Positions 11,717 through 24,155 of a DNA stretch of 64,000 bases are shown here, in pieces. Position 1 is the first letter of the stretch; every line of letters starts with the position of its first letter. The translations under genes were made by a program, and so were the position numbers. Under the pieces are notes generated by a model. That model was not told the origin of the DNA. It saw only the letters and a program-made list of their open reading frames with translations, and ran no database searches. The stretch comes from Steromphala cineraria (lineage: Eukaryota; Mollusca; Gastropoda; Trochida; Trochidae), in assembly GCA_916613615.1 (NCBI GenBank), contig OU744724.1, positions 28,320,171-28,384,170 of the forward strand. The letters run 5' to 3'.

Positions 11717-13732
11717 ATCTTCTGAAAATGGTAGCCATTTATTTTCACGCAATAGCCTTTACTTCGTCTCAGAAATGTGTGATGTTTCAGATATTCCTTT
11801 CATAACATTTCACCTTTGTTGTCAGTAGAAAGATTGGGATATTGTATTCATTGTCGCCCCATAAAGCTAGCCTGTCATCTTCTGGGCGCCATTTTGTTAT
11901 TATACATGAATTGTTTAAAAATATTGTCAATATTGATAAACATTCTTCTGAGACTAAATGTTAGTCTATCTAAGAACCAATGTTTACTTTATCCTCACTT
12001 AAAGAAAAATGTAACAAATTCTCAAACGGACAATAAAGTATTACCTTATATCTTATCTCTTTGTAATCGATCACTATTGTTTTTGGTTTGTTGTTCCGCC
12101 CTAAGAACCCTGTTTTAACAATCTGCATATTTTATAGAATGCAAATTAACATATTCTTGGTTTTCTTAGGAATCCAGTTTCAACAAGTTATTACGTCTGT
12201 ATTTTCCATAATGTGTAAATGTTTTATAGTTAGGGAAGTATAAGAATGTGTCGTGTTCCTTTTTTTTTACGATTGTCTAACATTTCACTTCTGTGGCAGC
12301 CAAGCTATGTAATATTTTACGAACGTTTCAAAACCAAAGGAAAACAAGTTCCATGTTCTTTAGACATGTTTGCATAAAAGAAGTTGTTCTTCCTAATCAA
12401 ATCCTATCAACAAATTTAAACACATGCTGAATTATGTTGGCGACAGATTTATTGTATAACGTTCCAAAACTTTAAAAAATATATCCAAAGTATGTACACA
12501 AAAAAAGAGGGTTTTTTTCTAAGCAATATAAGGATCCTTATCAAAATGTCATTAAAACTGTTTAACTAGCTTCCGTGGTACATTAATGTTGTTAGCTTTT
12601 CCTGTGAAAGAATAACCCTTATATGTGATCATATGTTTGACTGAAAAAGTTGTTAATATCTTGTGATGACAAATTAACATTTTATTGACAATGTTCATTT
12701 ACACTTGAGAAGATAAAATTTCAACATACATCAACTCCATGAAAGATATTTGGCGAGTTATTGCTTAGCACCACTTTTGGCAATATTCCAGCCATTAGGG
12801 GCCGGCAAAATTTGGTAAAAGAATGATTATGGTGAAAAACGTTTATACTTATAGCAGGTGTGCATTATGAACAAATGTTACGAGTCTTTGTATTTTAACA
12901 TTTACCCTAATGGGTTTGGCATTTATTGTGAATTGTTGGTCAACAGTTGCTTTGTTTTGTAGTGAAATTTTGCTTATTTTGTCCAAAAAAAAAAGATTTT
13001 GCTTTTCAAATTATCAGCCTATTGAAGCTTCTTGAAAAATCTGGAATTGTCATTCAAAAAAGAAAGGTAAGACTTTCCATTTCAAAGATAGCAAGTTATC
13101 TTTGCAATGGACACCACTTCATCATAGAAAATATTTATGTGTTAAGCAGCGAGAGACTGAGTTTGACTTTGAAAAAACACTTAAGTGAAACAGTTTTGGA
13201 CATCAATCACATTTCCTACCAAAAACATTCTTATTTTGTGACAGGATAAAGCCTTTATTTCTACTAGAGGCCAAAATATTGGCTTTAGACTGTCAATCAA
13301 TGAAATATGTAACATCGCACTGAAAACAAAAAATATTCTATTTGAATGTGAAAGAAAAAAAATGTCATCTCTGACCATCTTGTTACTGTTTGCCTCAAAT
13401 CTGCTACTCATATTGGCTTTACAAAAACAACCAACATGCACACATAATCAAAGTGACCAGATAGAAGGTGTGAGCTTTTAAAGTCCTATTTAGTTTTGAG
13501 TTACCTGTTTGTAGCAAGGAGAGGTAAATCCTGTGAAAATAAACAGTTTTTTAAAAACATCATGGATATAAATATGATGATTGATCAAAATGATTACTTT
13601 TGCGAAGTCAGCATGTATAATACAGTCTCCTTGTAGCTCGTATCACTATGTATAGCCACCCAATAAAATTCCTTGCATTAAGCAATAGCATCACCACCCA
13701 AAGGAGAAATCATGTCCAACAAATTAATGATA

Positions 13733-15320
13733 AACAAGATGTGTTTGTGAAACACGAATGCCCCCGGATGCATCCTGCTCGCTGTGTCAAGGTCAAGGTC
13801 ACAAGGTCAAATGTCATGGTGTCATCTGAAAGGTCTCATCACAAGGGATCCATATGTCAAGTATCAAAGAGCTAGCTGGGACCAATCAAAAGTTATGACC
13901 AAGGTTAAAGTTTTTGTGGACAAACGGACAGACGGACGGACGGACGGAAAAGGTCAAATATCATGATGTCATCTGAAAGGTCTCATCACAAGGGATACAC
14001 ATGTCAAGTATCAAAGACCTAGCACTGACAGTATAGAAACTATAGCCAAGGTTAAAGTTTTCGGAAAAGGCTTGTTGTGTCAAGGTCAAGGTCACAAGGT
14101 CAAATGTCATGGTGTCATCTGAAAGGTCTCATCACAAGGGATCCATATGTCAAGTATCAAAGAGCAAGCTCTGACCAATCAAAAGTTATGACCAAGGTTA
14201 AAGTTTAAAATGCTCGCTGTGTCAAGGTCAAGGTCACAAGGTCAAATGTCATGGTGTCATATGAAAGGTCTCATCACAAGGGATCCAAATGTCAAGTATC
14301 AAAGAGCTAGCTCTGACCAATCAAAAGTTATGACCAAGGTTAAAGTTTTTGTGGACAAATGGACAGACGGACGGACGGACGGAAAAGGTCAAATATCATG
14401 GTGTCATCTGAAAGGTCTCATCACAAGGGATCCATATGTCAAGTATCAAAGAGCTAGCTGGGACCAATCAAAAGTTATGACCAAGGTTAAAGTTTTTGTG
14501 GACAAACGGACAGACGGACGGACGGACGGAAAAGGTCAAATATCATGGTGTCATCTGAAAGGTCTCATCACAAGGGATACACATGTCAAGTATCAAAGAC
14601 CTAGCACTGACAGTATAGAAACTATAGCCAAGGTTAAAGTTTTCGGAAAAGGCTTGTTGTGTCAAGGTCACAAGGTCAAATGTCATGGTGTCATCTGAAA
14701 GGTCTCATCACAAGGGATCCATATGTCAAGTATCAAAGAGCAAGCTCTGACCAATCAAAAGTTATGACCAAGGTTAAAGTTTAAAATGCTCGCTGTGTCA
14801 AGGTCAAGGTCACAAGGTCAAATGTCATGGTGTCATATGAAAGGTCTCATCACAAGGGATCCAAATGTCAAGTATCAAAGAGCTAGCTCTGACCAATCAA
14901 AAGTTATGACCAAAGTTAAAGTTTTTGTTGACAAACGGACAGACGGACGGACGGACGGAAAAGGTCAAATATCATGGTGTCATCTGAAAGGTCTCATCGC
15001 AAGGGATACACATGTCAAGTATCAAAGACCTAGCACTGACAGTATAGAACTATAGCCAAGGTTAAAGTTTTCGGAAAAGGCTCGCTGTATTAAGGTCAAG
15101 GTCACAAGGTCAAATGTCATGGTGTCATCTGAAAGGTCTCATCACAAGGGATCCATATGTCAAGTATCAAAGACCTAGCTCTGACCAATCAAAAGTTATG
15201 ACCAAGGTTAAAGTTTTTGTGGACAAACGGACAGACGGACAGACAGACGGACAGACAGACGGACGGACAGACGGACAGGTGAAAAACAATATACCCCCGG
15301 AATCTTCGATTCGGGGGCAT
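13733..15320 (+). repeat. Tandemly expanded dispersed element rich in AAGGTCA motifs, with ACGG microsatellites
   Basis: The element opens with a small hairpin (GTGTTTgtgAAACAC, 13741-13755) and ATGCCCCCGG, and closes with a hairpin and CGGGGGCAT, the inverted form of the opening. Between them is a repeated core, each copy carrying 'tcaaggtcacaaggtcaaat', 'ggtctcatcacaaggga', 'ccaatcaaaagttatgacca' and often (ACGG)n. At least five to six diverged copies are present, some near-identical blocks recurring after about 575 bp (14210 and 14786). Long open frames here (for example 14210-14698) result from stop-free repeats, not genes. Confidence 0.75.
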
Positions 15321-15521
15321 AAAAAAGAGGGGGATAACCATCATCAACCCATGAAGTCGGCCGCCGAAGGAACAGGAGGGGCTGAATTTTGCAGTACATG
15401 TTTCGGGTGTTAGACCCCCTTCATCAGTCTAACCCCCGAAACATGTACTGCAAAATTTAGCCCCTCCTGTTCCTTTGGCGGCCGACTTCATGGGTTGATG
15501 ATAGTTATCCCCTACTTTTTT
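15321..15521. mobile_element. Near-perfect snap-back (foldback) element
   Basis: Two ~95-bp arms (15321-15415 and 15427-15521) are almost exact reverse complements, separated by an 11-nt loop. The left includes GCAGTACATGTTTCGGG, the right CCCGAAACATGTACTGC. It abuts the end of the preceding tandem element. The low divergence suggests a recent origin or ongoing homogenisation. Confidence 0.85.
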
Positions 15522-16620
15522 TAATTACTACCAACTTTTGTTGGTCCCATTTCTGCATTCTTAAGTGGATCCACATGCTGTCATCCCTACCAGAAACCAG
15601 GACGTCAAGCGCCTCATAAAACATTGTTATAAGAGCTATGTCTTGCCACACTACCGTATTGCTATTAAACTAACAAACAATGCCATTAGGATTTACGCAA
15701 AAGATTATACTTCATATCAGTGAATGGAGTTCAAAATGTTTGTGTCCTTCCCATTTCATGACTCAGGCTGTTGAACTTTAAATGTGTATCAGGGTACATG
15801 TAGGAGCTACCGGAGACATTACCACTGATGTAGTAGAATTATTTGAAACAACAACTAACCTCGACCTTACCACTTTTTGATTTTCGTTCAAAGATTTTTC
15901 AAAAAAATAAAAGTCCAACAAACACCTTAATTAGCTTTTCATTTAGACAGTGTAATAATCGGCTATGGTTAGGGGCCATAAAACTTGCGCGGGTGTGACG
16001 TAATAAACAGACTATACAGAGTACGCATCATTATTTCAACTGAAATACAGCCTAAATAATTGTTTAATTACCATTGATGTGGATATCTTTTTTACACCAA
16101 ATGCTTAGTAGTGTTACATCGTCAAATGATTTATCTAACTGAGTGAAAAACATTTTCTGAAAATTGTTAATTTTTTTTTTTTTCCAGTGGTATGGTTAGG
16201 ATAGATGTATAGATTACGAGGCTGATTCTGTTTATGGTGTCACAAAATGGGGGCGTCACCAGTCATGCATTCACTTGTTTATTGTCAGATAGGTCTAAGC
16301 GGCCCATCAAAAGTGGCTTTCATTACCAAACTAAACATATTTGAGTAGCGACCTTTAACGCACAATACAATATTGTAATCAGACTTTCTATATTCCAAAG
16401 AAAATAGTGAAATATGTTTGTGGTTATGTTAATCATCAGAGAATGAGACCCCATCAACAGAAACATACTTCCATACTAACTCAATATTTTCATTGAATCA
16501 TCTTGTCAACTCATCTGTGATATAAGCATTTACAAAGATTCATGGTTCTCAGGTTGCAAAACATCAGACTGCAAAATAAAGAACATAACGCTTCTGTATA
16601 AAAGTGTACATACATGGAGA
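15522..16620. other. Intergenic sequence, no gene recognised
   Basis: AT-rich with no recognisable coding exon; it separates the repeat cluster from the 3' end of NAA30. Confidence 0.45.
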
Positions 16621-16626
16621 TTTATT
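16621..16626 (-). terminator. Likely NAA30 polyadenylation signal
   Basis: TTTATT on the plus strand is AATAAA on the minus strand, about 75 bp after the NAA30 stop codon. Confidence 0.5.
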
Positions 16627-16699
16627 TCTCTGAAAGCTCCACAACAATGTGTCACAAATAATTTACACATCATTCAAAAATAGTTTAGTTCTGGAGGTC

Positions 16700-19600
16700 C
16701 TATCTAAGCCAGAGTTTCAATCGGAGGGCGTCCACACCATTCAAGTAATAACGGAACAGTCGCTTGTCTCTAACAAACCCAAGGTTCTCGTACAGTCGCA
16801 ATGCTGCCTTGTTTGTGATCTCTGTCTCCAGGACAACCTGTAATGATATAATAATAATAAGTATAAGTATAATGCGCTGAATCCACAACCCACTTCTGAC
16901 AAAGGGTCATGCTCAAAGCGCTACACACATTATTACTAGAGGTGTGACGATACAGATTTTTCACGATACGATTCGTATCACGATATATCATGGCGATACG
17001 ATTCGATACGATACACAACACAATACGCTATTTCAAGTTTTTTAAACAAAATAAACCTTTAATTTTTTATGACTCATCTGATTTTTAGGGAAAAAAAGCC
17101 ATTTAATAGTCAACGATACGTATCATGATACAGAGAATGTATCACGATACGTGTATCGTGAGATTTAGTATCGCAATTCACGAATACCACGATATATCGT
17201 CACACCTCTAATTATTACCCAGGTATAAGGACAAACATCTCTCCTTTTATCATTCTCAACTACATTGGAGTATGTAACCAAACTGCCAGGTAAGGTGCTT
17301 TTATTATTATCTTACACATTGCCTTCACTTCCAAACCAGGTACCCAATTGTACTGCTTGGTGAATAGAGGCACAGTTTGAATAAAGTCTCTTGCCCTAGG
17401 TGACACACCAAGAATTACTTTAGGCCTAGAACAAAAAGTAATTTGTTTCTGGTTTCCGCCCACGTCAGTTTCAAACCCCCGCCTCAAGCCTTTTTTCCAG
17501 ATGCTGACAAGGGGGAAAATGGAAATGTAATCCTGAGGCCCAGAAAAAACATTGAAACTTGAACTTTTATAGTGTAACTCTTTTCTGTTCGTTTTGGCCT
17601 TCAAAAACAGTCATAAAGTGATCCAAAGTTTATTTTTATTTATTTTTTTTTCAAATTCCGTTGAAGAGTTTTCAGATTCAATAATAATAAAAATATTTTA
17701 AAATAAACATTAATTTGCATCATCGCATCATTTTTGCCTGCATGCAAAGACAAATTTTTTTTAAAAATTTGTATTAAGCTTTATCCATCATGATTATCTT
17801 TAAACCAAAATCACCTACCTCATCACAGTCATCTGCTATCATGGCTTTGATAGCCTTTGTCACTAAATTGGATCCTGAAACAAATATTGTTGCAATTACT
17901 TCTTCAATAGGAAAATGCATGAGAAGAAATTTGAACCATATAATGGCAGGTTAATAGCCAATAGCACCATTCTTATTCAGAAAATCATCGAAATTTTGCA
18001 GTCATTTCACAAAATGCAGCTGCATGATAAAAACTTCTGTTACATCACAATGATTGTGACAGTTTAAACATGTGTTTCATTATGTTCAAATAACAATCAT
18101 CCTCTTAGCAACATAGATTTTATTATACTTAGTCATGAACAATATAAAATAACACAAATATGAATTTTAATTTTAAATACCGGTAGATTTAAGAAGATCT
18201 CCATTTACAAGTGCCAGCAATATTTTCAATTTAATGTGTTCAAAAGAATCATATTTATCTATGCTGAAATGTGAATTATTTTCAAAGGCAATTTAAAGCA
18301 TTTACAATGAGATATTAAAATCCCTCACCTATTCTTCTTCTCCTAAAGTCAGAGTCAATTGCTAACATGGCGATGTAACCTCTCCGGACCATTTTCTTAT
18401 GCATATCCAGCTTGCACACAATGGCTCCCACGCAATTTTCTTGATCCATCGCCTAAGGTGAAAAACAAATTTTCTTAGAGCCATTGCAAAAGCTAAGGAT
18501 CCTAAATTATAATCAGTGCTCAGTGACGATGATTCATATTAGAATAGGAGTGAATAACATATGAGTTGTGAAAATATATTGATACATTGAGAACTGTGAT
18601 ACTTAATCTGACGATAGGCATATCCTGATAAAATATTACCATGACACATATCGTTTTCTTTTAAATTGCTTATTTAACCTAAAAACAAATGTGCCAAAAG
18701 TTTTTGGGTTCTTATTCATCTAAAACCCTGAAAATACTTCAAAAAAGTGTATCGGACATGTAATGTATCAAATGGCAATACTATGGTCAGTGTATTGGTC
18801 GCCACATTATACATATCCAGAAACAGTAAATTTAACAGAAATTGCGGATACAATTTCACTGCTCTGAATTCAATATTTCTGACAAGGGAGTTGAGTAACC
18901 AACAGTTAAACCTAAAAACAAGCCAACTTATTTTTTATCCTCAATTAGTTTTTTTTTTTTAAATTTGACCATCTCCATCTAATGTATTTTACCAAAATCT
19001 GAATTCCTTTATCTCTAAAATTAAATCAATATTAACTAACATTTGAATCATGATTTAGTTAAGCTTATGGAATTGTGAGCCAAATCAGCTGATTTCAGGG
19101 TATTGTATACAAATAAACATTCACTTTTGACAAACACTTTGTTAACAATAGATTTTAATAAAGTCAATCATATTAAAACGATACATTAATTTTGAAGTAC
19201 GCCCTCTTCTTAAAGTTGCCGTTGCTAACAATCTGTATATTTGGATTCTCCTAACTCTTTTTTCACGTCATAACTTTCTAATGAAAACTATTTAGTATGT
19301 AAATGTGTTATGATCTGTATACGATTATAGAATTTTATCATCATTTTATAAATCCCATGTCACTTACTAATTATTATTTTACTGCATATCATATATGAAA
19401 AACAACCTGACATTGTGAATAAATATCTGATTTGTGTTGATGGTCATTAGCTCACAAGAATATTACTATCTTTTTAAGTTCATTCAAGAATTATGGTTGT
19501 CAATTTCAGTTTCTTTGGCAACGCACAGGGAGATGTATTAATTTCCTTGCTGAAATAGTCTTGCCATACCTTCTGGATTGTGGCTCTTGATTTTCAATAA

Positions 19601-20561
19601 TGATATAGTCATTCAACATTTAGAGAACAATTTATATTACTGGTACTGAAATAAAACAATTCTAAACAGCCGATGAAAAAATTCCATCTTACAAACTGAA
19701 ATAAATTATTTTGGAATTATCAATGATTGTCACACACAAAAAAAATAATCAAGGATTATGCTAAATATTGGGTGTTTTTTACATAATAGATCTAGAAAAT
19801 GTATTCAACTTTCAAGACTGAAACCTTATTTTACATTATCTTCAACTTTAATGTCTTCTTTCCATTCACCGTTTTCACAAAAGTTTCATATTCGATGCTA
19901 GCATATGCACACAACCACTTGGACAGAAAACCCCCAAGACTGGAATACACTCAAGTGGTGTGCACATGCCCGCAGCAAATATAAAATTGATGTGAATATG
20001 GTGAAAAGAGAGTAAACAAAAATGTTTCAAGGACCAGCAACTCACCAGGAAGCAGAGTTTTGGCCAATTATGAATGAAGTATCTGTAAGTGTATATGGAG
20101 TATGGTTCTGATAAGTCCTTGGTTATCAGCCGCATTATATCTGGCATTTGTTTTTCGGATTCATACACAACATATTCAATGCCTTCTCTAATGTCTCTGT
20201 GAGATACTGGTAAGTCTTGAGCAGGTTGGGACTGATTCGAGACTGACAATGACGCTAAATCGACAGCTACCGCTGCAACGTCCGTTTCTGGGTGACCATG
20301 ATCACAATCTTGGCAACTGCTTCCCTGACCAGAGTCGCCGCTCTCTGCTTGTTCATATTCGTCAGGTGCTTTGAGAATGTGATTAATTAACCCATTGGTT
20401 TCTTTCCTATGTTTGATTTTACTGTTCAGGGCGAGTCCATCTGCTGGGTTTTTCACATAATCGATCTTCTGTTCCTTAGTTTCACTTCGTGATTCTACAC
20501 TCAGGTCTGTCTTTACTACACTTTCTTGGGTCGATCTACTATCAATATTATTATCAGCCAT
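16700..20561 (-). CDS. NAA30: N-alpha-acetyltransferase 30, NatC catalytic subunit
   Basis: Four exons on the minus strand: 20561-20046, 18452-18329, 17874-17819 and 16837-16700, giving 277 residues with every junction in frame. The first ~126 residues are a low-complexity, poorly conserved Ser/Glu/Lys-rich region. The GNAT domain runs from about residue 127 to the end: [60 protein letters not shown], the acetyl-CoA loop FRRRRIGSNLV, then [19 protein letters not shown] and [18 protein letters not shown]. These match NAA30/Mak3 very closely. NatC acetylates nascent proteins starting Met plus a hydrophobic residue (ML, MI, MF, MW), working with NAA35 and NAA38 at the ribosome. The gene looks complete and intact, and is transcribed divergently from COA6. 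Confidence 0.96.
16845..17420 (-). repeat. Dispersed SINE-like repeat in NAA30 intron 3, split by a MITE
   Basis: The segments 'aaagcgctacacacattatta' and, after the MITE, 'cccaggtataaggac' through 'ccaggtacccaattgtact' and 'gaatagaggcacagtttgaa' to 'gtctcttgccctaggtgaca' resemble a common invertebrate dispersed repeat, recalled from general knowledge and not checked. It is interrupted at 16937-17210 by the hAT-type MITE. Confidence 0.45.
16929..17218. mobile_element. hAT-type MITE with 8-bp target duplication (copy 1)
   Basis: The 274-bp element (16937-17210) has terminal inverted repeats TAGAGGTGTGACGATA / TATCGTCACACCTCTA. It is flanked by perfect 8-bp direct repeats ATTATTAC (16929-16936 and 17211-17218), the duplication length of the hAT superfamily. 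The interior is made of repeated, partly palindromic CGATACG/CGTATCG words and has no coding capacity. Confidence 0.9.
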
Positions 20562-20699
20562 TCTTAATTAGTATCTTTGATTAATATGGCATGATTATCA
20601 CTTAAACACATTTCACTAGGTATTCTGTTTGATGGTATAATGAAATATTACTAATGCGACTTAAATTTTCTTCCATGTTGTTGTCCACCATTACAAAAC

Positions 20700-20945
20700 T
20701 CTGAGCTGCGCATGCGTCAATATGTTACCATCACTTCCTCTTTGAAATTCCGTCGCCGTGTCCAGGGAAATGCATACATTTGCAGCAATATGAATTACTA
20801 TTTTTATTATGAAAACACGAAGAAACAAATGAACTGTTTGTTTTAAGAAAATGAAAATTGGAGTTGTGAAATCGCATGTCAAGCGAGGGTTTCATTTTAC
20901 GCGGAGTAAGTTCCCAAAGTGTTGTTAGGTCACTTCCGGTATCAG
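20700..20945. promoter_or_regulatory. Bidirectional NAA30/COA6 promoter candidates
   Basis: The 870 bp between the divergent NAA30 (20561) and COA6 (21432) start codons contain a NRF1-like palindrome GCGCATGCGT (20708-20717) and a perfect ETS-type site ACTTCCGGT (20932-20940). Both are common in housekeeping and mitochondrial-gene promoters. Binding is inferred from sequence only. Confidence 0.45.
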
Positions 20946-21431
20946 AAGCAAGGTCATTTTATGAATGTAAGATTCTACATGTAAACTGTAGATACAGCGT
21001 TAAACATAGTTTTTGCCTGAATAATTTCATTCGCACTGCTGAGATTACGCAATTTATTCATTATAAGGAAAAATATTATTTATTATTAATATTTCAATAA
21101 TGTTTGTGTGAAGGAAATTGCATCAGCATCACATGTTCCAAAATAATGTTTATATCAGTGTTTATGTCTTATTCAATGAAAGATTAAAAATTTCAAGTAG
21201 TATTTTTTCAGATAACAAATGTAATTTTTAAGCTTGCCTATTTTAAATAAAAAAAGTTGAGAGTTACACATGTTGACTTTTGTAGTATCTCAGAAAGAAT
21301 CTATCAAAAAACTCCTAAATTATTGTTGTCACCGTGGGCCATATTTTTAGTTTGTGAAATAAAAAGCTACTTATGAATACTGAACAAATGATACTTTACA
21401 CATCACATATTTATTTCCCAGAAGTGAAACA

Positions 21432-23456
21432 ATGTCCGCTCCAAACGCTGGTGAAAGGAAAAAGTGCTGGGCTTCAAGAGATGAATATTGGGAATGCCTA
21501 GAAAAATCAAAAGACAACAAAGAAAGCTGTTCGAAGAGTCGGAAGCTTTTTGAAGCTAATTGTTCAAAGTCATGGGTAATTGCTAATTATATTGATTATT
21601 GTAACATCATTGTGAAAAATTTTAGAGGTAAAAGTTAGAAAAGTATTAGTTGTATAATACTTAGCATTATATATATATTTTATTTCAAACAGTAAAACAA
21701 AAAAGGGGCTTATTAGGCTTTTTTTGAATGTCTTTACACGATTCATAAACTCGACACAAACACAACAAAGTGTGAAACTTCAACCCGATTTGAAAACTAT
21801 TTCAAACTTATAGATCACGAACTTTATTCATTACTTAACACATAATATTTTCTTTATATTATCTAATTTTTAAATTTATATACCCTTTCTCCTTTTCTAT
21901 TCCAATTCCTTATCAAATAAAATTTTCACCACTTTTGAACTTTTGTCAACTATACTTGGGTGTCTATGACCTATTCTAAATTTTCTCCCCCTATTCATTG
22001 ACAATAAATATGGCATACGCCCCGAGTCGGCGACATCACCCAACGATAGACTTCCAACCAACAACAACAACAGCAACGTTGTTTACATACTTCTCATGAT
22101 ATTTAATGTTTTGCTTTACTTGTAAGTTTGTAACCTTGCAACATACAGACCTTTTTACTTATGTCTGTGATGAAAAAAACTATACATTTGAGCATATCGG
22201 TAGCATTTAAGAAATGTTTAATAATGAAAATTACGAACCTGCTTACTTTATCGATTTTCATTCTGTATAATGTTCCAGTTTAGGAATTTGTTCCGGACGA
22301 TAAAACTTGAATTCACTTACTGATTGGTCAGATATATTGTTCGGCGAAGTAAATAACATTTAATTAGCGGAAATTGTCTTATACACATCCATCATCCACT
22401 AAACAAGACCCGATGGCGTAATCAGTGACCTGTTACGAGTCACAAGACGGCAATAAACTGACACAAAACACCTATTGTCTGTGACATCCGGCTCTATAAT
22501 ACACAACTTCAAATGCCAGATATCCGGTCGTCTTCAATGTACCTATAAATATTTGCTTTAATGCGTCCAATCCTAGTATAAACCATCGAATGATGTGAAA
22601 TGGTAATTGAAAAGATGTTTTATAATTGATTATCTTCATATTGTACGATTGACATAAAGGATATGTGAATACACTGCTTTTAAAATGCCACGAACACACA
22701 CCAGACAAAAATTATTCTTTTTTAAACTTTTAAAGAACTTTTCAACAACATTTGAATCACAACAAGAGCGAGAATGTAACAGCCAATCAGTGATCGCGTG
22801 TCAATAAGGGGAATCCCCAGTCAAGGTCTCGCCCGCGTCGCTTGGCCGGCGCCCAGTCTGAATCACGTGATCTTGTTACTCGCAAAATCCATTACGTAAC
22901 GATCTCCTTGGCGATGGTCAATTATCGAGGAAGCCATCCAGCCAAGGGTTCCTTTAAGCAGAAGAAAGGATAGAAAAAATTGCAAATATATCAATAAATG
23001 ATTAAGTCCCAGAAGACAGAAGTCCAATATGACAGAATCAATGAGTACTCTAATTTAATAGCTAAAGAATTATGTCAACCAAAGATGATGAACTGACCAA
23101 GGTCACTATGTACAAGACACTGGAATTTCCTTTCTGTTACTTGATAGAATTATTACATTTACATCCGTATTATTGAAAGACACTGAATGGATTAAGAAGC
23201 TGACCATCAATAAAATCTTTCAGAACCCACACACCTGTTAGGAATGTATTTTTACTTCATATGATTGTCTCACACAATTACACATGAACTGTGTTTTGCA
23301 AAATGTAATACGGTAGATATCTAGTTTTTATGCTACTAAATATTTTGTCATGGTTTTCAGGTGAATTACTTTGACAGGCGCCGGGACTATTTAAAATACA
23401 AAGAAAAAATCGAAAAGGAAGGTTATGATCCAATCGACGACAAGAAGGCAATGTGA
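21432..23456 (+). CDS. COA6: Cytochrome c oxidase assembly factor 6
   Basis: Two exons (21432-21575 and 23361-23456) joined in phase 0 encode 79 residues, the same size as human COA6. Four cysteines form the diagnostic CX9C-CX10C pair: C12 and C22 (CWASRDEYWEC), C33 and C44 (CSKSRKLFEANC). The second exon carries the conserved YFDRRRDYLKYKEK. COA6 is an intermembrane-space CHCH-type protein that takes part in copper delivery to COX2 during complex IV assembly, with SCO1/SCO2. There is no cleavable presequence, as expected for import through the MIA40 disulfide relay. The 1.8-kb intron includes a GC-richer stretch (about 22790-22930). Confidence 0.95.
21576..23360 (+). other. COA6 intron, no other gene recognised
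   Basis: The intron runs from TGG|GTAATT to TTTTCAG|GTG. It is AT-rich apart from a GC-rich block near 22790-22930 (cgcccgcgtcgcttggccgg), which contains CACGTGA at about 22864. No coding or RNA gene was identified. Confidence 0.5.
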
Positions 23457-23782
23457 TAATGACATTATATATGTGAACAAGAATGACATTCATATGTATG
23501 AATGCTGGATCTCAAGACGTTCATGGATAGAAACAAAGGCAGAATTCACCAAGCCAGAACTACTGTTATGTTGCAATGATATGTCAAAAGCGCATTTGCA
23601 TAAAAGCGTGAATGTGACTGATAACCTCATCGTGCTAAAAGCAACTCAGCAGATTTGAAATAATTATACTGTTCCCTGTATTTCAAACAAGAAGGCATTA
23701 CTAATACCAGTCTCCATAACTGGTTAATTCACATATCTTGAGCCTTATTGTGGCAGGCCTTGTGAAGTTCCCAAACCTCTCC

Positions 23783-24030
23783 CATCTTCCAATGCAAAGC
23801 CTAAAACACTAGTTTCCGAACTGTAAGTTTTATGCCTTGCTGCCAACCCTTAAGTTTTCTATGCTTGCTCTCTAGCTTACTATGAGAGAAAACAATAGTC
23901 CAATCAGAAAGTAACTTGAGGTAGCTAACAAGTGGGGGCGCTGATATTAACACAGAAAACTAAGGGTCGGCAGCAAGGCATAAAACTGACAGTTCAGAAA
24001 CTAGTATTTTAGGCTTTGTGTTGGAAGATG
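23783..24030. mobile_element. Foldback element downstream of COA6
   Basis: Arms of about 77 bp (23783-23860 and 23954-24030) are inverted copies: 'aaagcctaaaacactagttt' against 'aaactagtattttaggcttt', and 'ttatgccttgctgcc' against 'ggcagcaaggcataa'. They are separated by about 93 bp. A short direct repeat (gccttgtgaagtt) flanks both sides at about 23757 and 24063. Confidence 0.7.
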
Positions 24031-24155
24031 AACCTCCCCAAGTCTCTAGCCTTATCTTGGCAAGCCTTGTGAAGTTAGAAATCTTTCTGAAGGCTGTACC
24101 GTATCTCTGAAGAAAACTTAAGATGACACTGCAAGCCAACTGCGCTTCAATGACA

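Larger units (their letters stand above)
10260..13730. other. AT-rich intergenic sequence with two small palindromes
   Basis: No protein-coding similarity was recognised. The only clear structures are the hairpin at 10837-10870 and the imperfect inverted repeat at 11609-11716. Confidence 0.45.

Noticed and set aside
14210..14698. 162-codon open frame with internal repeats (and similar frames at 14786 and 15114)
   Set aside because: It is a read-through of the tandem repeat units and microsatellite; the same peptide recurs only because the DNA repeats.
23493..23658. Continuation of COA6 beyond 23456
   Set aside because: The TGA at 23454-23456 ends a protein of the normal family length; the following frame has no similarity.
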